A stretch of DNA of 64,000 nucleotides, taken from the NCBI GenBank assembly GCA_949317995.1, contig OX439038.1, forward strand, positions 1,816,001 to 1,880,000, given 5' to 3'. This DNA is from Acholoe squamosa. Lineage: Eukaryota; Annelida; Polychaeta; Phyllodocida; Polynoidae. Shown piece after piece: positions 53,941 to 64,000 of this stretch (positions are counted from its first letter, which is position 1; every line of letters begins with the position of its first letter). The translations under genes and the position numbers were made by a program. The notes beneath the pieces were generated by a model that was not told where the DNA came from, ran no database searches, and worked only from the letters and a program-made list of their open reading frames with translations.

Positions 53941-54420
53941 CTACATGCTGGTGGTAGCCAGAGTTCTGATTGGTTGGATGGCTGACCCTCATTTGCATAA
54001 TGGTGTTGTGTTCCATTTACTATATAATTTTTTTATAAAAAAATGTTATGTATATTATATATCTCATTTGCACAATTAGCCCTGCCCCATTGTTTACAAA
54101 TAAGGGACCACGTGGCTAGGCCATGTGTTGTTCACAAACAAGGGGTCACATGATCACACTAATCTCCTAATTAGATCATGTTACCATGATAACCAGAATG
54201 CCGTCCTCTGATTGGCTGAGAGGTGGTCGCTATTCCCCTAATTAAATCAAGGGGGCGTGGCCTATTATGCAAATGAGGGGTCTCACCCCTTATTAGGTCA
54301 AGGTCAAAGGTCACATGACCATATATGGGCATGCACCATGGGGGGTCCAGGTCACGTGACCAAATGGAGGCCTCTGATTGGCTGCATCCCCAGTGAGTAA
54401 TATCCTGTAGTTAGCTCTAG
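53941..54420. promoter_or_regulatory. Dense cluster of transcription-factor-like sites
   Basis: Three inverted CCAAT boxes with flank CTGATTGG (about 53966, 54212, 54374); octamer-like ATTTGCATAAT and ATTATGCAAAT as part of a 16-bp inverted pair (53989-54004 and 54264-54279); a GC/CACCC-type box GGGGGCGTGGCC (54251-54262); a DR1 nuclear-receptor site AGGTCAAAGGTCA (54301-54313); a CArG box CCATATATGG (54319-54328); and a perfect palindromic E-box GGTCACGTGACC (54350-54361). Another CACGTG lies near 54110. No clear gene follows on either strand. Confidence 0.4.
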
Positions 54421-55607
54421 TCCCGTTCCGATACATTATATACTACTATTTACAAAAGACAAAATCATGATAAGCATTTTATATCATATATGTATAGCGA
54501 GGGGAATGATGTATCATTTTAACCATGTATAACGTTATTTAACACTACGAAAGCCCCCAACTGGCCTGAGCACTGAACTCGCTAACTGAAGCTGTTCCAG
54601 ATAGCTGTGGCCAGAGGGGTTCACATGCTGACCGTTGGCTTCGGTCCATGGGATGGATATGTGGCTGGATGGGGACATTCCTCCTCTACTTAGAACCTTT
54701 GACTTTTCAGATTGATAGAATAGTGAGGTTTTTTCTGATCACTGTCACCCAGCTGCTGAGTCCCCAAGAGTAGCGGCCTGGACTTGAATAGAGTAAAAGA
54801 CCCAATTTCCAGACAGATAATGCTTGTCTTTTGATTTCTACCAGACTAAATGTCTGATTATCCCCACCTTTTGACCTATGAATGGTAGGCACCTATTCTA
54901 ACATGCATTAGAACTATTCTCCTATAGGTATGATATTTCATTGTAAATTATGGGTCCTTTAATATGCTACAATAGCACCTAATTCCGGACAAAAGCCCCT
55001 AATTCTAGACAGTGAAATTATCCATTAGATGAAATGTAAAATATCAAATTTTTTCTTTGGAATTTATCATCCTACAAGATCATCTAAACAAACACTGTCC
55101 TTGGGTTCAACATACATCATTCCTCAGTATTGTAGATAGGAAGTTATTGGCCTCAACACAAAGCTTTAAGATCTGGTGACTGGCATAAGGCTGCCTATGT
55201 GATTTTTGTCATTTAAAGATACATTGAAGATATATAAAGTGATATTAAATGATAGACATACATACTTTAGCAAACATATAAGCGTTATATCAAAACTAAG
55301 TCAGTGTTTATCTATATATTACAGGGTGTCCGGAATTAGGTGCCCCTTTGTGAAAGGAGGGTCCAGTTTTTAAGTCCTTCATGAAATCTCAGAAAACTGA
55401 TATCAATGTAAAAATCCTTCAGAATACTCATTTTATGGATGCATTGATACTGAGAGTTTGAAATTCAATAGCGTTAGACACCGTAATAGTCAGTATAACA
55501 CAGACCCCATGCTTGGCTGTTTTGCTATTGAGTATCACTTTATCCATTTACCTGAAGCTCAGAACAGGACAATCTCACATTCACCCATGTTTTGTGAGGA
55601 AAACTTA
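54421..55607. other. No gene recognised
   Basis: AT-rich intergenic DNA. Confidence 0.5.
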
Positions 55608-55848
55608 CCGTAATCTCCCGCGTAGAAGGTGCAGCTTGCGTAGAAGGCACACCCCCAACCCAGAGAAGGCTGCTTCACGTAGAAGGCACACCCTTGAGGG
55701 CAGATATTTGTCAGTTTAGTACTGTTCTTTAGTAAAAATACCCCCCTATAAGGCACACCCCAAATCAATGCAATTTACCTCCCGCGTATAAGACCCAGCA
55801 GCATTTCATTTGGCGTATAAGATGCACCTTATACAAGGGAGATTATGG
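55608..55848. mobile_element. MITE with TA target duplication
   Basis: 241 bp. The left end CCGTAATCTCCC continuing to AAGGTGCA is mirrored at the right end by TGCACCTT leading to GGGAGATTATGG, with about 22 of 26 positions inverted-complementary. Both ends are flanked by TA (55606-55607 and 55849-55850). The interior repeats AAGGCACACCC. No coding capacity. TA duplication is typical of Tc1/mariner-type mobilisation. Confidence 0.75.
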
Positions 55849-58800
55849 TATATCATTTCTAATGTTGCTAGTTGAGGGCACATGTACATGTATATATTAT
55901 ATGACACTACTTTATTTGTAACCAATCAGTCATTGATTCCCCTAATCACTATTTTAGCAAGGAATTCTGGAAATAGGGCCTGTCCTGAAATACGGCCCAG
56001 TACTCTACCTAGTTCTGCTTGAACTATGTATGTCATATACTCCCTATATGTGTATGGTATTCAGTGGATTGTTCAAAGTGGATCAAATAGCTAAGGTGAA
56101 CCGGGCATCTTGGGTTTCTAAACCGTGAGGCAATTTGTGGCCATTAACGGGTTAAAGACGATCAGGTGATTCACTTTGAACAACCTCTTTTAAATTGTTC
56201 GTTACCATATAACCCTAGGACATATTTCAAGTACACATCCAAAATTTTTTTGATATCCTTGAGTTTAAATGAAGAGATAAACAAATAGATAACCAGCACT
56301 AACTATTTCTGTTACTCTATGTGTTTATTATCATGAAACCTGCAATATATTTGTTACACAGTTGGGAAGGATAAGTAAGATTAATAAAATGGCATAGCAA
56401 TTACAAGAAACATTGTAGAATAACTGGGAATGGAAAGTGAATTAGGATGTCAATAGGTTTACTAGTTATTGTGCATCTCATAAATGAATGAAGAGTTGGA
56501 AACTAATTTGATGTTACTAAATTGAGATTCTGTTAGGAACAGTTAGAAAAAATGTTATTACTTATTGATTGGGGTTAGTTATTTAAGATGAATAGATGTA
56601 TATGCAATAAACAATATGTTCATCTATCCAGTATATAAGATGCCATAGACATAGAGAAGGAGGCATAACAATATGGTAGCTTTGTTTGGTCAACAATCTT
56701 GAAGAATGATCACTTCTCTCATGGACATGATTCACCTTCCTCGCACTTAACTGCCTCTTGTTCCAGAGTGTAATGGCTTGTGTGACTCCTAGATTTAGTA
56801 GCCTTTGTCACAGTTATTTTTCAAAGAATACTAAAATTTGTTTGCCTGACCTCTGTAAACTCTCCCTGTGGATGAAATATTCTAAAAAGCAGGTGTGATT
56901 TGGATGTATTCCAACCCCTCCAAATTCTCCATCTGCACACCTGTGATTTGGTTTTATGGTACCATTATTTTGGTCAAAAAGAAGTCAAATTGTTTAGTGA
57001 CAGTATCAACAAAGGGATCAAGGGGTCATCCATTTGTAGCTTGGAAAGGACAGGGTCATCCGAGCATCCACAAGCAGGTTATCCATTTCTCTGATAGTTA
57101 CCAATGCCGGACCACGATATTCTCCCCAAATAGGGTGCTCAATGATATCGTCCAGAGGCACATAGGGATAGGGCTCACTGACAATTTCAAAGTAAGTGGC
57201 AGACCTGTGATGTATAACAAGGGGAACCCAAGGATCCTGTGGATTAAGGATGTTGGTGCAAGGCTAGAAATTGTTTTCCATTGATGACTTTCCACAAAGA
57301 TGGATGAAGAATTTACCAAATACAGCAAAGGATGCAGCCGGGATCATCTGAAAAAGATGGAAATTGTTAAATACATGTCATACCAATGAAAAATAGACAG
57401 TCAATAGAACAGTGAGCAAAAGCAGAAAAGAGAAGGAATTAGTGATAACAATAATTGTGAAGGTTGAGTTTGTATTCTTGGCAGTTATATCTTTTGAGAT
57501 GACCTATTTTGAGGAAGACTTTGGAAAAGGAGTCCAGTATTGCCAGATTGAAAGACAGCCAGGTAAAGCTGAACCTGCGAATAGTGACCGTTACATTGCC
57601 AAGGCTCATTCAGGAAAGTCTATACTATTATGTAATTTAAACAAAAGTTTGAAAATTGTATACTGGATGACTGGTAGATTTGCTAAATATTTTTCACCTT
57701 TCTGAAGGAACCTCTTGCCCATGTCTTGCGAGTAAAGTTCAGCAGCCAACCTTGATCAAAGATTGGGCTTTTGAAGAGTTGACTTCCTGCACTGGTGCTG
57801 GCCATGTTGCCACAGGTTGTCCAAATCTTTTCCTGGTCCCTAGATAAACATTCTGGTTCTGGTTCCAGCCACAGTCACTTGTAGGAGAGATCTGGTTCTG
57901 GGTATATCCAGACCCAGAGTTAAACAGAGTTATCCTGTTTGGAAACAAGGAATAATTGAAGATGAAATATATTGAATTGCACATTTAATTATGAAGAAAA
58001 CAATTGTGTTGATAACAGCCAAAGTATTGTGACAGGTAAATCCACTTTACACCATCCCTCATCAGCCTTCCATCGATGTAGCATTTTGTGGCATAGGATA
58101 TCAAAGCTATGTGAAAAGAAATTATGAGATGGGGACAGATACACTAGTGACATTTATACCTACTATAATTGCAACAACAAACAGTAAAAAAACATGATAT
58201 TCCACTGTGCATAATACCTTATGAAGGTACAATCACTGAAGGCCCACATCTACCCTAAGTCTAATAGAATGGGATCCATGAATATTTATGGATCAGCCCG
58301 GTAAACAGGTTTCCGTGAGAGGCCTCACAGGTGTACTTTTAAATTTTATAGATATCATTCATACGTAATCTATAACATTACAAATACAACATTTGAAAGT
58401 TGTATCTCTGCACCATGCCCTGTTGCGAATATATAACTTATATATTCTGATACAATAAGTTTAGATACTGTTTAAAAGATGAGAAGAGAACTGAATACTT
58501 ACAGAGTGCCACCCATGGTAGTTGCCTTGTTGGTGCGTCAGTAAGTACTCAAAACCAGACATGCAAAGATTATAAATAGTGTTTATTGAGGTCATACTTC
58601 ATAAGGCCAAAGAAAAAAAAAAGTTGATTTCCAGTCACCTGACCAATCTCAAAAAACTAGGCTGACCTCAGACTTTTTAAAGAAATTATTTCATATTTTC
58701 TCTATTTCTTTAGGCTTTTTGTCAAGTTAAATGGTTAGAGGTATGGGCCAGGTTGCCAGAAAGCATAGTATACCCTCTTATGTAGCAAAATAGGGGGGCT

Positions 58801-59050
58801 ATTTTTTTGTTGTTGAATTTTGGCAACATGGCCAAATCTGACCTAAAAAAGGTGCTCTTTAAGAATTTCAATGTTGCCAAATTTTCAATTCACCCGTAGG
58901 AGGTGTAACCGGGCAAAATGGCCACCAAATCCTCAGATTTCTACCTCCTGCAGCAAAACATTCATTTGACAAGGCTTTTGACATTATTTATTCCCAAAAG
59001 TTGGGTGCAAGGAATTTATTTATATTGTTGGTTTTTCAAGACACATAATT
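55849..59050. other. No convincing gene
   Basis: AT-rich intergenic DNA. The 129-codon plus-strand frame at 56895-57284 and the 97-codon frame at 57412-57705 show no domain or splice context that I can support. Confidence 0.4.
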
Positions 59051-59051
59051 T

Positions 59052-59190
59052 ATAGTGTAGGGAGGAGCAGTGTAATTTCAACACACATTTTTACAGTGTA
59101 GGGAGGGACAGTAAGTTCAACACATGTTTTTACAGTGTAGGGAGGGGCAGTGTAATTACAACACACTTTTTACAGTGAAGGGAGAGGCAG
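59052..59190. repeat. Minisatellite, ~40-bp unit
   Basis: TATAGTGTAGGGAGG or TACAGTGTAGGGAGG-like cores recur at about 59052, 59092, 59135 and 59171. Each is followed by GCAGT-like sequence and then an AACACA stretch. Confidence 0.8.
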
Positions 59191-59929
59191 AGGATCAGAC
59201 GCTTCCCAGGCACATGTATGGACGCCTATTCTTCCTCAAGGGCCACAGAGTGATTTAGGTACTTGGATGCAACAACTGCTCCAAATATAAAAATGCTACG
59301 TGATTGGGGCTCCTAATGTGGGAATAGCACGCATGTTTACGGTCCCAAGACTCCAAATAAGCCAATGGCACCCCACTTAGAACTCCTAATAAGGTGCATC
59401 ATACTTATGTGTACATGTATATATACATTATATATGTAGGTGGTCTTTAGTGGGTTAATGGATGCGTTCATGGGAGGGGGGCTTTCACGGCTTCACAAAC
59501 ATAGGAATTAGTGACGGGCCACCTGCCAAGGAGAGGGTATGTGTAAATAGAACATAATCCAACCAGCTAAGTCCATTTATAATTCATACATAGATAGAAA
59601 GAGGTCTCGTCGTCATTTTCCATTACCACAGGAGCTACAGCATGGCCTCAAAAGCTGACGTAGTGGTCACACCCAACTGATTTCCCCGTCATGCGGATTA
59701 AGTTAGGGGCATGATGGAACCGGTGATGAAATGATGACAAACGGGGTGATTCAGTGAAAGATGTTTACCAGCCTGAGGACCATTGATATCACAAATTCAA
59801 TATAACTCAATAACACTTTATTTTATTGAAAGCCCTATATCCTGGCTTACTAGAAAGGTTCATTCAAGTCACCAACTCCTAACATGTCAGATTTTATTCC
59901 CCATGACATAAAACCATAGTTATTACCCT

Positions 59930-61410
59930 CACGTACGTTACATTTTCCAACAGATAGTCATAAAACCTATTAAATATCATCCTATCTGCATCATATTTCA
60001 TGTCCATAATGTTATAATACATGTCTTTAAGTGTAGTAAAATTCAAACCCCTTTATCAAGACCTTTTTCTATTACACCTCATCGCCAAATATGAAGACGA
60101 GCGAAAGTTGTTAGCATGTAGCTTAGCATTCCAACCTTTAACCTCACACATTCAAAAATGAGTACATCCTCATGAAAATCAATCTCTATTATCTAGAATG
60201 ACCCTACTTACAATAAATGTTACCCTTTTAAAATTTGCAACAATATGGCATGCAGACATTCTGGTCCAGATCTGCATGGGTGTTTCTGAATACCAAAAAA
60301 ATGTTACGTACGTGAGGAATTCAAATGATTTTTCACCTGAGCAATACTTTTAAACATTAAAGATCATCTGCATCACTATTTCCTGTACAGAATATGTTAG
60401 ATTACCATTTCAAAGGCATATCTACACATTTTAGGCCACTTATGGGTCATTTCCATTGCTTTGAAAAAAAAATCTCACATTTTCACAGCCTTCTCACTCC
60501 GAGAGCATGTCATGTCCTATATAAATACAAACCAGGGTACTCCAAATACTCTTCCTTAACAAGGCCCATAAGTCTATTAATCATTGCAAAACAGATAAAC
60601 AACATATACCATTACTCAGGACCATCAAGTTCATTCTACTATGACTTGTCGCAAACACTCGAAAACGTTATGTATGTGAGTAATTCATTAGATTCCTTTT
60701 AAGTCCACTTGAACAATACATTAAAAAATTTCAGATCTTCTGCATCATAATTACTCATACACAACATGTTAACTTACTACTTCAAAGGCATATCTACACA
60801 CTTTAGGCCCTTTACTGGTCATTTCCATCGCTTTGAAAAAAAAAATCCCACATTTTCATGACACTTCTCTCTCTGAGCGCATTTCAAATCCTACCTAAAT
60901 GCAGACCAAGGTACCTAAATACTCTTTTTCAACAAGGCACCTAAGTCTTTTGATAATTGCAAAACAGATACTGAATATATACCATCATTTAGAACCATCA
61001 AGTTCATTTTACTATGACTTTTTGTGAAAAATTGAAAACGTTACGTATGTGCGGATTTCGACAGACTTTTCCAAGCCGTCCCCACTGTGGCCTTACTATG
61101 CAGACTTTGGCCCTGATTTTTGTTTCAAGCATTCAGTTTCTATACATCCTAAACTAGAATAGACAATAGATAAAGAATTTCTCATTTAATTAACCTATAG
61201 ACATGTAAAAGTGAACCTCATATATGTAACACTGTCTGGAGTTGAATTTTGGTTTATGAGATCTAGGTTGTATCTGCAGCAAGCCAGTACTTTTATCTAT
61301 TTTCCATCAAAACCCCCCTAGGGACGCTACTTATCACAGTTAATAAGAACAGTGAGGGTACTTTCTTATTATGGTAGTCTTAGACCTAAAAAAAGTGTTA
61401 CGTACGTGAG
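59930..61410. repeat. ~365-bp satellite with ACGTACGT-type junctions
   Basis: Near-palindromic TTACGTACGTGAG-like motifs occur at about 59935, 60303, 60668 (diverged), 61036 and 61398, at intervals of about 363-367 bp. Adjacent units 60335-60700 and 60705-61065 are clearly homologous (shared CAAAGGCATATCTACACA, TTTAGGCC, GGTCATTTCCAT, CAAGTTCATT). The outer units are more diverged. Non-coding. Confidence 0.7.
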
Positions 61411-62789
61411 GATGCTCACAGTTCAATATTATAAGGCATGTGTGAAAGAAAGTTGAGGCAGTGACAAAGCCAAGTGATTTTTGATAGAGAGCTATGACCC
61501 AACACCAAATGAAAAATAGGTTTATGACAGTCTAGTACTGTCTAGTTTTATAATATATTGATGGGAATGATGTTTAATTGGATAAAAAAGGCCATTTTTG
61601 GTGTATCGCCCGACTTCGAGCCTCCAGAACTTGTCAAATTATAGGCCGATATACATAGATTTACCCTCTGCTTGAAGCTCAAGATGTATTATATCAAATG
61701 TGACTAGAATAAGGGAGGATGGTGGTCTACATTTCTCATTGTAATTCCTCAAATCCAAAAAGTCCACAAAATAGGCCCAAACATCGCTCAGTGAATCTGC
61801 CCATATATGTAGGGTGACAGGTTGGAGAGGGTACATACAGTCTGTGTAAACATTTACATGTACAACAGTAGAGGCAAGCATTAGGGATCCCCTTTTTTCG
61901 ATTCCTATAATCACGATTTTTGGTTCTGATATTCTGGTTTTTCCCGATTTTGTGATGTAGTACAGCCTTTGTTAGATTTGCCTCAAATTGTCTTGAAACA
62001 TAATATCTAGATATGTAATTTAGGGGAACTATATGTTTCTATGTAGATGTATTAAGTCCCAGAATGTGTAAATCCAAACTGCTTATCAATACTCATGTGG
62101 TAGAATCACTATGTATGCCTAGCCAGTTCTCAGGACACACATGAAAGTCCAAGAGGTAAAGTGAGTTGAAGTATCCTTTTGTTCCACTAACAGGACATAC
62201 AACTTCCAAATATCAATAGACAATAGATTCTCCAAATACATGGTCTTTTATATAAGGCTCTCAGTCCGAAAGTGACATTCAGATGGCCTTCACCCTGGGC
62301 CTGAGACCACTCACCCTGGGTGTGGCAGTACCCTCACCTTGGGTGTGTCCCTGTCCTAACATAACCGGACAAGCTTCCCCGAGTACAGGTGAGTACAGAA
62401 GGTCCAGCCACACCCCCTCTCAATGTCATCTGTCGATACATTTGAGTTATAAAGTTTCCACTAGTTCTACCTTCAGTTTCAATACATTTTAGGTACTATA
62501 TAATATGCATCTGGAATTATAGACCAGTGCAAGGTGATCGTCTGTGATGGTGGGTTTGGGGTATATATCTTTAGGATGGTGTCGGGAGTGGGTTAATAGT
62601 TATCTCACGTTTCAGGCCCCACAGCGTGTTTTTTCGGTCATAACCCCATTCCTTTATTGGGGTATAACCGCACTCTCAGAGTTCATTTATTTTTCTAAGA
62701 CATCTTTGGTTCGAACCTGGACATGTTAATAAATTGGAGAAGGATACAATGTCACCCTCGCCATACATTTCCAGTTAAAACCATTCAGG
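61411..62789. other. No gene recognised
   Basis: Intergenic. A short CACCCTGGGTGTG-type direct repeat lies at about 62289-62350. Confidence 0.45.
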
Positions 62790-62862
62790 TTTCTATAGGG
62801 AATCGATCCCTGGCCACTGTGGCAGGAGACAAGCTCGCTGTCCACTATACCAAGCCGACCGG
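62790..62862 (-). repeat. tRNA-derived SINE head
   Basis: On the minus strand an A box TGGTATAGTGG (62852-62842) and a B box GGATCGATTCC (62809-62799) lie 32 nt apart, as in tRNA genes with a short variable arm (Glu/Asp/Gly-like). The flanks do not form an acceptor stem. Confidence 0.6.
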
Positions 62863-64000
62863 TGCTAGAAATCAATGTACATGAAGGATTTGAAGTTTTC
62901 CGACATACCTGATGTTTACACACCTCGTTAGCATAGAATCCAATGGTGCTAGGTGGAGTTAGTAACAGGGAAACATCCTTAGATATCCTATATGAACATG
63001 CCATGCCTAATTTCTCCATTCTGTTCGAAATAAATAAGAATCCATTGATTTTCCATAGCAATACAGGTCGGCAGGCGCATTATCCGGCAATTCCTTGTTC
63101 GATGCATATTTGACCTAGTTCTTCAGCCGAAAGTATGTCAGGTAACATCCGGGCACCTACCCACTTCGCTAAACAAGACGGAATTGCCGTGTGTGTTGGA
63201 TCGCTATAAAAAATCATTTGATTCTTATTTATTTATAAGAAAATGGAGACAAAATGTGGGTGAACACCAACTAGAGATCGTATATTTGGCAGTGCTAAAA
63301 GTACAGGACTTGACATGCTTGGATTCTACCCGAAAAATGTGTGTGAAGGTGGAGGTTTGTCGGGCAGAGTGACAATGAGTGATTTTTGCCTAATTCACTC
63401 ATTTTGACAGTGAATATTTCACTAGAAAGAATACTTATGAATGATATAATTTCAGATTTTGAAACTTCACTTCTATCTTATTCATCATGAAGAAAGGGGT
63501 GAACATTAGTCAATGTCTTTTGCATGTTTATTAGGTCTGAAATCTGTTGATTACTCAGTTGTCCCAACATGTGAATAAACATGCCATATTCATGACCATG
63601 TTACATAATCATTGATTGAATTCAATTAAGGCTCAATGGGTGTATTACATGGAGAAACAGTTAAAATATCATTAATTGGTTCAAGATTCTCAAATGTAAC
63701 ATGTTTTATGCAAATCAGAGCCCTAATTACAAATTTAATTAGAAATGTTTTATCAGTGCTTGGTTATTCTATTGCTGACTCTAATTTAGCAGTCAGGAGA
63801 TGCTTCAGTGCATTTTTGAACGTTTGGCAGGAGGACAGTCTTTAGTGGTTATGATATGTCAAAATGCACTAGAGAGTATTTTAGAACAATATCTTCAATA
63901 TAAATGTTGTAGACGGATCTTCAATATAAACGTTGTGGAAGTAGGGTTTCTGGAGTGGTGTTATGCCAGAATGTAATACAGTGTATTGCATGACACTTTC
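62863..64000. other. No gene recognised
   Basis: AT-rich intergenic DNA. The open frame at 63636-63845 (69 codons) shows no domain. A short direct repeat (TCTTCAATATAAA) lies near 63892 and 63920. Confidence 0.45.

Noticed and set aside
56895-57284. 129-codon plus-strand ORF as a gene
   Set aside because: No recognisable domain, no clear splice or promoter context, and an overlapping antisense ORF of similar quality.
1-64000. CRISPR array
   Set aside because: No short direct repeats with regular unique spacers. The tandem repeats are mini- and microsatellites and a satellite in animal DNA.

Overview
The window reads as intergenic and mobile-element-rich DNA from an invertebrate animal. The supporting signs are short GT-AG introns, a protein-primed-polymerase capsid element, LINE, Ty3/gypsy and Harbinger copies, tRNA-derived SINE heads, MITEs and a satellite. 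The phylum cannot be fixed from sequence alone; a marine lophotrochozoan or lower deuterostome is a guess. One 200-N assembly gap lies at 19570-19769.

Layout. (1) 1.6-2.0 kb: a foldback element made of a short tandem motif. (2) 2.18-4.41 kb, plus strand: a multi-exon gene for a small type I membrane protein, with an alternative zinc-finger terminal exon inside intron 1. (3) About 4.6-19.1 kb, all genes on the minus strand: a Polinton/Maverick (adintovirus-like) element. Its genes are a probable major capsid protein, a basic protein, a probable minor capsid protein, an rve integrase with a chromodomain, a large disordered protein, an A32-like packaging ATPase, several small proteins and a giant protein-primed DNA polymerase. 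The polymerase has a spliced zinc-finger extension broken by one TGA. At the far end sit a 95-aa coiled-coil protein and a 214-aa protein made of two tandem Death domains. Beyond the gap is a leucine-rich-repeat fragment on the same strand. (4) 20.4-24.2 kb, plus strand: a decayed multi-exon gene of unknown function with 75-bp coding repeats. (5) 25.3-29.15 kb: a PIF/Harbinger transposon with a Myb/SANT-like protein on plus and a five-exon DDE transposase on minus, both damaged, flanked by inverted CGTTACACAAT ends. (6) 29.15-33.4 kb, plus strand: the 3' half of a retrovirus-like element (integrase, env-like gene, second membrane ORF), heavily decayed. (7) 34.4-34.6 kb: a tRNA-Leu-like Pol III head. 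(8) 35.92-53.56 kb, minus strand: a large Ty3/gypsy-type LTR retrotransposon (LTRs 35920-36186 and 53286-53560) with gag, PR, RT-RNaseH, IN and an extra long ORF. The extra ORF is split by a nested LINE (about 38.1-43.3 kb) whose ORF1 carries a NADAR (YbiA-like) domain. (9) 53.6-64 kb: gene-poor DNA with a dense cluster of transcription-factor-like sites, a TA-flanked MITE, a minisatellite, a ~365-bp satellite and another tRNA-derived SINE head.

How it fits together. The Polinton block is a near-complete virus-like gene set for capsid formation, packaging, replication and integration. No adenain-type protease was recognised; an OTU-like segment lies inside the polymerase. The tandem Death-domain gene has its own TATA box and may interfere with host death or innate signalling, but a host LRR/Death locus at the element's edge is a real alternative. 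The retroelements are fossils: the gypsy RT active site reads YLVD, and nine of the stops that interrupt otherwise continuous frames in it are TAG.
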